A stretch of 64,000 nucleotides of DNA from Dillenia suffruticosa (GCA_033439265.1 JAVTVX010000019.1:2611501-2675500), one strand, 5' to 3'; numbered from the stretch's first letter, positions 25,837 to 38,322 are shown. Notes: a model not told the origin generated them from the sequence alone. Program-made: numbers and translations.

Positions 25837-26050
25837 AATAGTAAATAGACGAGACGGTCCTTGGTCCAATTCTGTGGAACACCATAACCCTATTCATGCA
25901 GGTAGAAGAACTGTGAGATTCGACCAAGATTAGGATTAGCAGTGATAAATGAGTCCTCCAAGGGATAATCGCCAAACATGTCCTTGTTCAGAGCTTTCCA
26001 TGCCTAAGGAACCATTTCATATACATCCTCGCGAGCAATTTTCTCGGTGA
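25837..26050 (-). pseudogene. Type-B terpene synthase relic, last exon (copy B2)
   Basis: Nearly identical to copy B1, with the same in-frame stops, so the gene was already dead before this duplication. The C-terminal few codons are replaced by unrelated sequence at 25837. Confidence 0.75.
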
Positions 26051-26059
26051 TTGTTAATT

Positions 26060-28239
26060 ATTTTGTATGATAATATGACATTCAAACACCAAAAGCTAAA
26101 GTTGTATAAATTAAATATAACATATATATATATTTCTTTGTAACCAAAACTCAATTTAACCATAACTAAATTTAGGACGCACAACTATATCTAATCTTGA
26201 GCATGGGTCAAACTCAGACAAGCATTACTAGCATTTTCTAAAAATTATGCTCAGTCCAAGCAGTAATCTATCTTTAGAATCCATTCCAAGTCGACGCCAA
26301 AATACAAAACCCTTCCCTTACGTTATGGCGGTGGATGTGTCTCATTTTCAGGGGTGTCTTCAATCCTCAATGTTCTTCACGGGCTTGGGGGTTGAGCTTG
26401 TGGAGGATGACCCATGTGTTGCGCTGCCCAAGTATATTGGCCCATGAGCTCGTCAATTCTCTGGCTTGTAGTTTGGTGAATGGACCTTTCTTGGGGCCCC
26501 ACCCGCACCTCGATTCCGCTAGCCCAATTGGAAGCAGTATTGGACATTTGTTCGTCTTGTCCCCCTCTCTCTCTCTCTCTTTGGGTATTTTGATCATCCG
26601 GTATCCAAAATTTTATTCCGACTAATCCGGACTGAGAAATCTGTTAGACTTCAATTAAGGAAGTTCTCTCCCAATAATGTTTTTTCCGTACTCAGTGGGA
26701 GTCGAACTCCCAACCTAGTTAAGGGACAAAGGTGTCATTCCTACCTACGCCAACATATGTTGGTTCCCTCTCTCTCTCTCTCTCTCTTTAATAATCATTC
26801 AGTATACAGAATCATATTTCAATTAATTTGATTCGAATATTATTGGACCAAATTTAGAAGTTTCCTCTCTCAATGTAGGTTTTTCCATTCCCAACTTTCG
26901 AATTTGAAATTTAATTAAGAAATTTAGTATTCTTACCTATTAGACTGATTGTATATATATATTTTTTTGTTATACAAGAATTTGATTCTGGGAATACTAG
27001 ATTGAGAGAGATAAATTTATACAATTAGACTGTTTCCTTAAAAACGACCGAATGTTATTACCTCGTTTGTTCTTTGTTATTACATGTCTCCTTTAGTAAG
27101 CACAAAAATGGCAGTGTCTTATATATTGTGTAGCGCACACATTATATTGCTATGGTTGTGCAAAATTTACTTTTGATTTTATATTTATTTTGTTTTCCAC
27201 TAATCAAATTATTCTTTTAAACATTTGGTGGGTGTCAACTAACAAAAATTAAATTACTTACTTCACACAATAGGAATATAGAGCAAGTAGCTTAGGGAAA
27301 AGTAGATTTACTTCTTTTAAAGAAAGAAAAATATAAAATTAAAAATTAACTAAACTAACAAATTAATTCAAGAAAATAAATAATTAACTCATGATAAATA
27401 AATAGTACAAAATTAGAAAAATAAAAATCCATAGAAATTCAATTTCTAACCAAAGGAATTATATCCACTTGGATTCATTCAATTGATTATCGATATGAAA
27501 ATGAACTCAATAAATTATAAATAAATTAATTATAATTATTCAACGATAGCTGAACAACTAATCTATCCTTATTTTGTCGACAATTAAAAGAAATTTATTA
27601 ATTATTTCTCTAATCGAAAGATAAGTTTAAAGAAAATCATAGGATTTAGTTTCAATAGTATTAAAAACTAAAGAAACCCAATTCTAATTAATAAATACAC
27701 AAATGAGTTTATTTAAATTAAATTATTTAATTCCATAACATTGATTAGATTACTTGTGAGATCGTGAAATTATATCATGTGCCACTATACTAAAACAAAC
27801 AATCAATTACGAAATTATTGTTTTAATTTAGAATTATCAAATATTGACCACTATTTAATAAACCATAAACAATCATAAACACGAGCATTGGAAATAAATA
27901 AATACCTATGAATGGTTGATGTAATATAATCAATTAGATCTCACAATAATTAAAATTCAATATTTCAATAATTTTTTAACCAGAAAAGAAAATTAGAAGT
28001 AAGCCACAGAAGGAAAAGGAGCACAAATTAATAAATTTCTATAGAAAAAACAAAAATAGAAATACCTTCTTCCCCTTTTTGGAGGCGTTTAATGCCCCCT
28101 TTATGTAAGGCCTGGGGAGGGGGGATATCATATGTTATGAAAAATTTTCTTAAATCTTAGAATACTATTTAAAAAAAAAAAGTCTTGCTAATGTGATCTG
28201 TAAAAAAAAAATAAACAAATAAAAGATAGAATATTTTTA
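26060..28239. other. Duplicated AT-rich flank of B2, no gene
   Basis: Matches 57060-58380 closely and 13110-14900 more distantly. Contains SINE-like insertion 4 and CT microsatellites. No gene supported. Confidence 0.65.
26582..26763 (-). mobile_element. SINE-like insertion 4, same family as insertion 3
   Basis: About 182 bp matching 59265-59464 in the same orientation, with the same GGGAGTCGAAC box-B segment and GCCAACA end. It lies between two CT-rich stretches that may be its target duplication, though low complexity prevents a firm call. Confidence 0.7.
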
Positions 28240-29318
28240 CCAAAACTTTGTTGATTTTACATAAAAAATAAACAAAAAGCAAATACTTAAACTCACCCTT
28301 TTGAAGAAAATCAAATATATCGCCAAAAACACAAACATCATATATTTCCCCTCACACCAAAATGCATTGTACTCGATGTATGTTAAGTCAAAAGAGAAGA
28401 ACAAAAGCATAAGGAAGTAAAAAATAAGTACCAAATAACTAAACTTCCCTGGAGTGGGGGGAATGGTAGGGCAAATCTAACGAACCAAAAGAAAGCCATC
28501 ATATTTCACTCCAACCAAGAGAGACGCTCGTCTATGGCTTGTAAGAACTGCACACGCGACTCAGAGGAAGATGGGCCCATTGCATCCTTGGTACCTCTTT
28601 CGGACCTCAACTGCGAAGAATCCAACATGACTACCCACTTGTGCTGGCGAGGGGGGAAGCACCACCTTCCCTTTTGCAATCCTGGACCAGATACGAGTAG
28701 GCTTAGGCCGAGATGGGGGTGGTGCAGGGATCGGAGGAGGTGGAGACCTTGGTTTAGACGGTGCACGGCTACTTGAAGCGGTGTCTTTCGTGACAGGTAA
28801 AGAGGACTCGTTGAGACAGAGAGGGAGAGAGAGAGAGGAATTCTGTTTCTCAGGGATAGTTCAAGCGGTAAAGTCTCTCCACTTCTATTCTCCCTTCTCC
28901 GATTCGAATCTGCTTAGTTGTATTTCATTGTACCAAAAAAAAAAAAAAAAAGAGAGAGGATTTCTCTATGAGTTGGGCTCCATGAGGATAGCCCATGTGT
29001 TGCCTGCACAAATAGATTGGAACGTCAGCTCTGCGTATAGGCCAAATCTCTGGCTTGTGGCTTGGTGAGATGGACCCTTCTTGAGGCCCTGCCTGCATCT
29101 TTCTTTGGCTGTATGCAAATTGGAAGCAGCAAAGGCGTTTGTTGGTTTGGTCTCTTGTTTCTTATTGCGTGTTTCTTATAGGAGATGCATTATATTGCTA
29201 TGGTTATACAAAATTTTCCTTTGGTTTTATATTTGTTATGTTTGCCTGTGATTAAGTCATCCTTTCTTATGGTAAGTGATGATGATCCTTACTAAAAAAC
29301 TTCATTGGAGATTCTTTT
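28240..29318. repeat. Block R2 copy 2
   Basis: Plus-strand frame at 28534-28776 (MACKNCTRDSEEDGPIASLV) is conserved with copy 1 without shifts, while the minus-strand frame is shortened. Carries SINE-like insertion 1 and is cut by the CACTA-like element at 29319. Confidence 0.5.
28845..28950 (+). mobile_element. SINE-like insertion 1
   Basis: About 106 bp: a tRNA-like head with box-A-like TAGTTCAAGCGG and box-B-like GATTCGAATCT, then a short tail TTGTACC and a poly(A) run to 28950. Flanked by a 15-bp target duplication with one mismatch (28830-28844 and 28951-28965). Paralogous sites at about 17100 and 59070 lack it. Confidence 0.85.
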
Positions 29319-30714
29319 CACAACAAAAAAAATACATTTTTAGCCACGGATTTTTACAACGGAAAAAATTTATCACTATTTTGCAACGAATTTAGTGACG
29401 AAAATATTTTTGTCGCTAATTTGTCACAAAATTTACGATAAAAAAGAAGTCGTGGCTAAATTAGCGACGGGCACATCATTCATGGCTAAATTCATCGTTA
29501 ATTAGTGACGAAAACGTTTTCGTAGTTAAATTTGTCGCTAATTGGCGATAAAAAATTTTTCGTTATAAATTTCGTCACTAATTAATGACGAATAATATTT
29601 TGTGACTAAATTTTGCCACGGATACAGTTATCCGTAGCTAAATTTAGCGACAAAAAAAGTTTGTGACAACTTTCGTCGTTAAATTTAGCAACAAAAAAAT
29701 TTCATGGCAAATTCTATTGCTAATTAGTTATAAAAATTTTCCGTCGTTAAATTCGTCGCTAATTAGCCACGAAAAAATATTTGTCTCTAAATTTAGCAAT
29801 GAACTCTAAAATTCGTGATTAAATTTGTCACTAATTAACCACAAAAAAATATTTATAACTAAATTTGTTGCTTATTAGCCACAAAAAAAGTATTCGTGGC
29901 TAAATTCGTCGCTAATTTATTATCTATATTTCAAAATTTAAGACTAATTTCGTAACTAAATTTTTTTTATACTGTATTAAGAAATATTTTCAACCGTGTC
30001 CCCCCGTTTTAACCAATTCTGAATAACGAAATTGAATTAAATATATAATAAATATTATAATTTTCACCAAATTGAGAATTTACAACAATAAATAATTCAA
30101 TCAATTTGTAACAAACAATTTTCAATAAGTCACATTGTGAAGTTCATCATTTATGTTTTTCATTTTCTATATCCGTTCGTTTCTCTCATATAATTTAATC
30201 GTATTTGAAAATTCATTTGTTCATTTTTATTTGTCATTGTCAAGGAAAATAATAGATGATACATCCATATCCGACGATCTATCTCGTTTGTCAAGTAGAT
30301 CAAACATTATTTTTCAGAAATGAAGATAATATACGGATGGCACGAATGGTTACTGATAGGTGATTATCAATTTTTAAACTATTTTATGGATTCAAAAAAA
30401 TAAAATAATAATGAAAAATAATAATAAAATAATAAAATAAAAGAAAAAAGAAGAAAACAAAATATAAAATGTAAATTTATATAAAAAAAGATTAAATTAG
30501 CGACAGATTTTGTGACGCATTTATAAATCTGTTGGTAAGTCAGCGACGGATCAAGAAATCCGTTGGTAAGTTAGCAACGAATAAGGTATCCGTAACTAAA
30601 TTAGCGACGGATTAAGCGACGAATTTATATCTGTCGCTAATTTAGCAACGAATTTTCATATCCGTCGCAAAACCATATGAACAAATCAATTTATTATGTT
30701 ATAATATTTCAAAA

Positions 30715-30745
<31 letters not shown>

Positions 30746-31137
30746 TTTCTAAGAATAATATTAATATATTTTTTAATTAATTTATTATTTTATTTTAAAT
30801 TAGTATTTTATTATTTTTTATTTTATTTATTATGAAAATGTTTTGGTGTGTTATTAAATTGGTGCTAAGAAACAAAGCGGGAAAAAAAAAATTTAATTAA
30901 ATTGGTATTAGCACAGAAAATAATTTTTGGCGTGAAAATTTTTTTGTAGAGTTATCATTAAATTAAATAGATAAATCTTGTAAATTAAGTGGGTTTAGGG
31001 TTTTAGTTTTTCTTTAAAATTTATATAAAATTATATAATATTGATAATTATATAAATTACTAATTTAATATCATTACATTATTTAAATTAATAATATTAA
31101 TAATTTAAATTAATAATTTCATTTTATTATATTATTC

Positions 31138-31655
31138 ACGGGCGCCGAGCAATGCCGCCCCCGCCACTGTGCAGGCAAGCGCACGCTTGAGCGGGCGCCC
31201 ACGCATGTATGCACGGGTGCTAGCCCATGCCACTGCGCAAGCAGGCGCGCACCTCGCATGGACACGCACAGGCGAGCACAGGCACGGGCGGGCGCCAACA
31301 AATGCATGCATGGGTGCCCACCCACGCCACTATGCAGGCAGGCGCAAGCTTGCACGGGCGTTTGCGCATGCATGCACGGGTGCCAGCCCATGCCACGTAG
31401 GTGCGCGCTTCACATGGACACGCATAGGCGAGCACAGGCACGGGTAGGCGCCAGCGAATGCACGCATTGCCGCTCGCCCACGCCACTATGCAGGCAGGCG
31501 CACGCCTGCACGGCCGCCTGCGCATGCATGCACGGGTGCCAGCCCATGCCACTGCGCTGTCACTGCGCAGGCAAGCGTGCGCCTCGCATGGACACACATA
31601 GGCGAGCACAGGCGCTGGTGGGCGCCAGCGAATGCACGTATGGACGCCCGCCCTT
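31138..31655. repeat. GC-rich GGCGCC array 4 (inside CACTA-like element)
   Basis: Higher-order unit of about 180 bp repeated roughly three times (ATGGACACGCA, GGCGAGCACAGGC and GGCGCCAGCGAATGC occur in the same order), built from shorter GC-rich units. Confidence 0.85.
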
Positions 31656-31727
31656 CATCTTTTTTTTTTATATATATCAAAAAATGAATTTTTTATCAGA
31701 AATGCTATTGAAGGGATTTAAATCTTG

Positions 31728-31780
31728 GATCCCGGATTTGAACATAAGACATGTCAACCACTGCACCGCTAAGTCTTGTG
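31728..31780 (-). other. tRNA-like segment next to array 4
   Basis: Minus strand: CTTAGCGGTGCAGTGGTTGA (about 31755-31774), then GTTCAAATCC (31734-31743), then an AT-rich linker of about 75 bp with an A run and array 4. The anticodon arm is essentially missing. Confidence 0.5.
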
Positions 31781-32452
31781 TGATAATATTTCTTTTTATT
31801 TCTTTTTTCCTCCTGAATGTCATTTTTTTTCTATTCTCACTTTTTTTTTACTTCCTGCTTATTTTACTCTCATCTCTATTTTTGGGTTTTTTTGTTTTCT
31901 ATTCTCATTGAAATTTCTTTTATATTGAAACCAAATATTTGAATAATAATTATTTTGAATGATATGAATAAATTATGATTAATTAATATTATATATTTTG
32001 AACAATAAATATTTTATGATTAAATATATAGATTTTTTAAATTATTAATTTATTATAATTTAAACTAATATTAATAATTATAATTTTATATTATTAAGAT
32101 GCCGTCATCCATTTTTAAACTATTCTATGAGTTCAAAAAAATTAAATAAAAATGAAAAAGTATAATAAAATAATAAAATAAAAGAAAAAAGAAGAAAATA
32201 AAATATAATATTAATATATTTTTTAATTAATTTATTAATTTTTTATTTTTTATTATTTTAAAAATTATCATATTTATCATTTTTAATTAATATTATTTTA
32301 GATTGGTGTTTATAGCTTTTACAGATAATCACTAAAAAAAGTTATTATATTTATTAATTTAAATTGTTACTATATATTATTTTATTACTATTAGAAAAAT
32401 GTGAAGGAAAATAATAAGTAAAAAAAAAAAAATTTATATCACATACTAACAT

Positions 32453-32510
32453 TTGGCTTGGTAGTTATATGCTTTTACAGGTTTATGCTTGTGTAGGAGT
32501 TCGAACCACG
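32453..32510 (+). other. tRNA-like segment next to array 5
   Basis: Plus strand: GGCTTGGTAGTTATATGC (32455-32472), then GAGTTCGAACC (32497-32507), running straight into array 5. Confidence 0.5.
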
Positions 32511-32812
32511 GTGGAGGCAAAGCGGAGGCATTTTTCCAAGAATTAAGTGAGGAGGGCCGGCGTTGGAGCGGGCATGTGGGCGGGCGTGCTTGCAGGCGGT
32601 TGCCAGCTCGGGCGGGCGGGCGCGCTTGTAGGCTAGTGCTAGCTTGGGTGGGCGGGTGGGCTCGCGGAGGCATTTTCCAGGAATTAAGTAAGGAGGGCCG
32701 GCGCTGGAGCGGGCGTGTGGGCGAGCGCACTTGCAGGCTAGTGCTGGCTCGGGTGGGTGGGTGGGCTCAAGGGCGGGGGCCTGTCCAGGCACGTGCGCTC
32801 CCTTGGGCATTT
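32500..32812. repeat. GC-rich array 5 (inside CACTA-like element)
   Basis: Repeats of GGGCGGGCG, with a unit GGAATTAAG-GAGGGCCGGCG appearing twice about 130 bp apart (near 32540 and 32680). Confidence 0.85.
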
Positions 32813-33641
32813 TGAATATAGCGACGAATTTGGAATACGTCGCTAATTAGCGACAGACTTTTTTTGTCATCGCTAAATTAGCGACGGACTTTTTTTTCGT
32901 TGTTAAATTAGCGACGGATAATTTTTTCGTCCCTAATTTAGCGATTGATAATCTTTTCGTCGCTAAATTTAGTGACAAATTTTAGATTTTCGTCACTAAA
33001 TTTAGCAACGAATTTTTTTCCGTTGCTAATTTAGTGATGGATAATTTCTCGTCGCTAAATTTTGTGATGAATTTTAACAACGAAAAATTATTTATCGCTA
33101 AATTTAGCAACAAAATTTAGATTTTTGTTGTTAAATTTAGCGACGGATTTCTAATTTTTATCGCTAAAATTTTGGGATACGTTATTAGCGACGAAAAATT
33201 TTTCGTCGCTAAATCCCTTGCTAATGTTTTTAGCGACGAATTTTTTAAAAGTTTTCATTGCTTAATTTGTGGCTAAAAGCGTGTTTTTGTAATGTTTGTA
33301 TCATGCTCTCCTGAATTGGAATTTGTTGCTACTCCCATTTTTAATCTATTCGGATAGAGAACGTAAATTTTATACTTTTTCTTGTTTATTAATTATTAAT
33401 GAATAAATGATTTTTAATCTATTATGTGATCTTCTCTCATTTTAGTAATTCTAGTTTTGGTATGAATGGATTTGGAAAATCTACTCGATTAGAAAATAAA
33501 TACATATTTGATTTCATATAAAAAATTTTATAAATTTTATTTTTATTTAAAGACATTGATTTATTTAAATGGATTTCTATTTTTAATTCTTCTATTTTTA
33601 GGATGACCCATTAGTAGTGGCTAGGTTGCAGCTCAGACAGT

Positions 33642-36224
33642 CACGGTTTGTCTTGTCAGATTAATCTAATTAAGCAAATGATTAAATCTAGTTTTCACTT
33701 AAATTTTCATATCAAAATACCAATTATACTATTTTCATTTGTTAGTATCATTATAACCATTTATTACATGATAATTAAACCACATAGTAAAGTTTTTACT
33801 ATGATTTACTATAAAGTTTCAATATTTAACTTCTTCCATGATTGATTTGTTTTTCAAATATGTTGCATTCACTTCATATGAAATAGTACATAGGATATTA
33901 GAGTTTAATATTAATATATATATATATATATAAATGTATGATAATATATACGTACACTCGCAATTGAGTTACTATTGAGTAGTATATATTGAATAGTATG
34001 TATTTATAGTATTTGTCATCTCTTTTAAGAATAATATTTAAAAAAATAATATTAAGTTATGTAACAATAAATTTAAAGTTGTACTACTCACTAACAATAT
34101 CGTGTTTATTAGTTATACTACCCACTAACAATATCCTTCTCACCCACTAACAAGTGATATGATATGATAAAACAAACATTTGCTCAATTGCTCAATTACT
34201 ATTGTTGACATTTAGGCACCAAGACAACGTTAATGTTGCTAGGGGTAAAAATAAAATTTATGTTACACTAGTAATATTATTCTTGGATAGAGATACTCAA
34301 GGCCAGATTTAATCTAATTCAATAATTAAAGTAACCAATCTTAGAAAAATATAATTAATGTTTAGGTAATATCTCTTGGTTCATTCCGTTAATTTTACAA
34401 GTAGTTTAACAAAATTTGACAATAAAGTATTTTAAACTTTTCGCCCCAATTTTATCAAAGGCAAAACATTATACACATTGAATTTTATTTTCCAAGCGGT
34501 TTGATTAATTTTGTTAAAGTCATCGTATCATCTTCCAACTATCTTGTAATGAGACAATGGATTTTATTTGAATTTGATGGTAAGGTGGTTTGATTTTCCT
34601 AACACAAAGTCAATTTAATTTAATAATTATTTTAGATTGTTTTTGTTTAAATAGAAGTAAGCAAAGAGAGTAAAAAAGAAAAAAAAAAAAAGAAAGAGAA
34701 ATAGACATATATCAAGTAAATAACATGATAATTTGGTGTCAAAACAAAATTTTCCGCGATTGAAACAAAAAACAAATAAAAAATTTTGACGGTTGATTGA
34801 TACCAAAATGTAAAATGTTTTTGGAATTTTAATAAAATTTACTGCCCAATTTTTGCGAGAATTGTTTCATTGATTAAATATTATTATAATTTTTAAATAA
34901 TAATATTAATAATTTAAAATAATAATATATAAATTACTAATTTAATAATATACTAATTTATGCGGGCGCTTCCATGCATGCATGCCCCATGCGAGGGCGC
35001 CTGCGTTGGCATGGCCGGGCACCCGCGTAGGCGCTTGCATGCGTTGTTGCCCTACACGTGGGCATATGCTACCCATGCCATGCAGGCATCCGCGCACACA
35101 TTCACACGGGTTACCATGTAAGTCGTGTAGGCGCCTGTGTAGGCATGCGTCATGGGACGAGCGCCACCTTTCAATCAATAATCCTATAATTAATATATAA
35201 AAAATTTTAAATATGAATTATGTAGAATAATGGTATAATTAATATTATTAATTTAAATAATGTAATAATATGAAATTAAAGGTTTTTAATGTAATTTAGT
35301 AATAATATTGTAACATAACATAGTATTGTTACAATGTGGTAATGTTGTAGTAATAGTTGGTAATAGAAACAAAAATACAAATGAAAATACAAAATTTTTT
35401 ATGATGTAATAAAAAAAGAACGGTAGATTAAGATGAAATTAAACTCTAAGGTGGTAAAAATTTGATAATCTAAAGGCGGTAAAAAGGTTAAAAAAAACAG
35501 AAAAAATTGACGGGTTTTTGAAATTTTTGAAAATTTATTTGGACGGTGAAATAAACCGAATATTGTATAAATCATTCTCTCTGAACCCTCTTTCCCTTCC
35601 TCCCCTCAAAACCTCTCCTCTCCACTCAAAACTCTCGCTTGTGAATCAACCAAAATTTTCATTGAAACAGGTAATCACAAATTTTTTTTAAAATAAAATT
35701 TGGATTATACTATATTTTAAAATATTTTAAATTTTCACAAATTGTGCTTATTTTGGATGAATTAAACGAAGAATGAGTATTTTTACTAACCATGAAGAAT
35801 CACAATCATTCCAGAGCAACTTGACTTTGAAGAAACCCAATCATCTGGTTTAGTACAGATTTAAGTACGAATATTATTTTTTTATTTCAACACAATATTA
35901 CTAATTTCATTTTCATTTTTGTTTTTGAATAATAATTCAAATTATTTGTATTTTTAGCTCCCAACCAACAATCATTATTTTTACGTGACTGCATCCAAAA
36001 TATAATATTTTTATTTATAACAATTTTTATTTTTATGAATGAATTGACATACTCCATCCAGAAAAGATAATAATTTTTTATAACCTTTTTTATGAATAGA
36101 TTGACATGAAAGTTGATGTTGCGACTGAAATATTTTTGGGATAGAAGATATGCTGAAGAGAAGAGAAGATATATAGTTATTTGATATGTAATATTTTTTT
36201 TTCTTACTCTATTAATGTATCAAT
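33642..36224 (+). mobile_element. Dispersed element, arm 2
   Basis: Begins CACGGTTTGTCTTG at 33642, immediately after DNA that matches the undisturbed flank at 59940-59970, so this is an element border. Contains a GC-rich array (34960-35165), a GTGGTAATG-rich stretch near 35330 and a CT-rich leader-like region (35570-35660) followed by a short exon-like frame. No transposase recognised. Confidence 0.72.
34960..35165. repeat. GC-rich array 6 (inside element arm 2)
   Basis: GC-rich stretch with GGGCGCCTGCG and GGCATGCG units. Counterpart of array 3 in arm 1. Confidence 0.8.
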
Positions 36225-36719
36225 CATTCTCAATAATACAAGGTGTTACATTATTTTAGTAATTTCTTTATTTTATAGTTTATAATATTTCCTAAAATGC
36301 CAGCATGTGTGGTAATCGTACAGTATGTGATAAGTGACAAAGTAATATTTGGTAACGAATAAATGACTGTAGTAACCGATATAAAATATGAATATATGTA
36401 CTAACCGACCATAAATGACTAACCAATGATAAAATATAACAATTGTGGTAACGAAATCGTAACGAAGTCGTAATCGAGTGGTAACCAACGATAAAAGTTA
36501 TAACATTTCCTAACATATGAATAATCGTCTCTAAATGGTAGTTACATTTCTTAACAGTTATGTGGTAACCGACGATAAAAAATAATACTTATACTAAACG
36601 AATGAGTGATAATAACCAAGTGCTAATTAAAATCAAGTAGTAACTGAGTCGTAACCAAGTAGTAAACGAGTGGTTACTGACGATAAAATATAGTAATTTT
36701 TACTAATACTTAACATAAT
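36225..36719. repeat. GTAACCGA-rich AT DNA
   Basis: Irregular repetition of GTAACCGA/GTAACGAA and CCGACGATAAAA units between the dispersed element and the copia relic. No gene. Confidence 0.5.
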
Positions 36720-37440
36720 TTTACCGACACTTTCTAACCATCACTATAAATATATGATATGCTCCAACGATAATTAATATTATCGGTATAAATCTATCCC
36801 GACCGGTGGTTAGCCAACTAAAATCATATCCGTTGGAGAAGAATCTGTCAATGGTTTTAGTTGATTTATCAGACGGTTTTCGTCCATCTGAATAAGTCAT
36901 TGATTTTGTTGTGGAATCATCTTTCATCTCATCTCCAAATCTTTTTAGTTGGTTAATAACAACCAATACTTTTGAAATATAATCTCAAAGTTTTTCTGAA
37001 TCTTTCATTGTAAAGAGCGAACTCACCCCTTAGGGTTTGAAGGCTTACCTTGTTCACCTTGTCAACTCCCTTGAAGGAGTTTTGAAAAATGTTTCAAACT
37101 TTCTTCAAAGCTGTTGCACCTACAATTTTCTCAAATCACATCTCATCTAAATTTTGGGGGATAAGGTTGAGAGCCTTTATTCCTCTTTTTTAATACTTTG
37201 AAATGCTTCGTTTTAGATTAGACTTGAATTGCCTTCGCCACTAAACTCTACAAACCCTTTCTCCACTGGTTCCCAAACATCAGATACTCCAACAAAAGCC
37301 TTCATACAAATACACCAATTTTTTAAATTTTCTTCGATGAGTGTTGGAATTACAAAAAGAGATCCATTTAATATCATCTTTACAACAAAATTAAGCAAAT
37401 TTGCTCTCACACCAGTTTGCTGGGTGGTGGTTCAGTGATA
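36720..37440 (-). pseudogene. Ty1/copia retrotransposon relic, gag start
   Basis: Minus-strand readings match the copia gag N-terminal region: FVIPTLIEENLKNWCICMKAF, then DVWEPVEKG at 37213-37410, and further down VVINQLKRFGDEMKDD at about 36900-36966. The frame is broken between these blocks by stops and shifts. No protease, integrase or reverse transcriptase follows on the left, where the sequence changes to TAACCGA-rich DNA at about 36720. Confidence 0.75.
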
Positions 37441-37860
37441 ATGGACTAAAGTTTTAAAACCTTATTGAAGTTTGAACTTTTGAATTCCAAAAACACAAAA
37501 TCACAAGAGGGAAGAGAGAGAGAGGAAAGAATAAGAGTTAAAATCTACTTGAACTCTTTTTTTTTTTTGTATTGATAGAATGAATTTGTTAAGATTTAAG
37601 CGATTCTTACAACTGAGCATCAATGTGTGTTTATATTCTATTTTAACCTAAGCTTATATTCAATACATCTACCCAATATTAAGACTAAGTACATCAAGAA
37701 ATCTAACAAAATCACATGTAAATATTTTTCTAACCACAAAAAAAATATTATTTTTTCACATTGTACGCATATTCTTTATTTTTTTATCTTGACTTTTTGG
37801 TATTTTGTGAGACTTTTGCATTTATATGGCTCTCTTTATTTCCATATCTGTAATGCGATT
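37441..37860 (-). other. Possible leader and LTR of the copia relic
   Basis: AT-rich DNA directly upstream (minus strand) of the gag relic, with a GA-rich leader near 37507-37535. Position fits a 5' LTR and untranslated leader, but no second LTR copy was found, so this is tentative. Confidence 0.3.
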
Positions 37861-38322
37861 TGATTTTTCAAACTTCTCAATAATGTTAGTTCAAATTAAT
37901 GGTCATTTTATCTGCATAAATCTAGTTTCCAACAATTGACACCATTTTTTAAAACCTTTGTCAATATTATTAATGTTAAATTCAATATCCAACGACTCAA
38001 ATTTTTAATTGTGGTGTACAAATATAAAATTTTTTTATTTAAATAGTTACTCTGTCGATATTTTTGCAACTTTATCTTAAACAATTAGGGGCAAAAAATG
38101 CAAATTCTGGAAAGCAAATATCTCCCTTTCGTATTAAGCTCAACCAATCCCCAACACTAAGATTTGGTGTCCATTGAAACAAACATGACAAGAAACCTTT
38201 TTGAAATAATTTAATAAAAAGAAAAAAACACATAAACACAGCGGCGAATAGAGGAAATTATTGGAAAAAAAAAATGCAGAGAAGAGCACAATCCCAAGAG
38301 CCAAAGCAAAGTAGAGGATTGA

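Larger units (their letters stand above)
29319..33294. mobile_element. CACTA-like non-autonomous DNA transposon, about 4.0 kb
   Basis: Left end CACAACAAAAAAAATA and right end (read inward on the opposite strand) CATTACAAAAACACGC, both followed by TTTAGCCAC: diverged CACTA-type terminal inverted repeats. Flanked by TTT on both sides (29316-29318, 33295-33297), the 3-bp target duplication typical of the En/Spm superfamily. Subterminal arrays of a 12-15 bp TTAGCGACGAAA motif in both orientations fill 29330-29940 and 32815-33260, with a shorter array at 30490-30670. The interior holds two GC-rich arrays, two tRNA-like segments and AT-rich DNA, with no transposase frame. Unoccupied paralogous sites exist at 59629-59632 and near 17467 and 47093. 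Confidence 0.85.

Noticed and set aside
28845..28950. A functional tRNA gene
   Set aside because: A- and B-box-like motifs are present but no cloverleaf can be drawn; the A tail and target duplication identify a retroposon. The same reasoning applies to the tRNA-like segments next to the GC-rich arrays.
31119..31911. Open frames of 90-217 codons in and beyond array 4
   Set aside because: Same cause: short GC-rich repeats read through in all frames, with the longest running into AT-rich DNA.
29330..33260. Regularly spaced TTAGCGACGAAA motifs as a CRISPR-like array
   Set aside because: They are short, degenerate, occur in both orientations and sit at both ends of a transposon in a plant genome: subterminal transposase-binding-type repeats.
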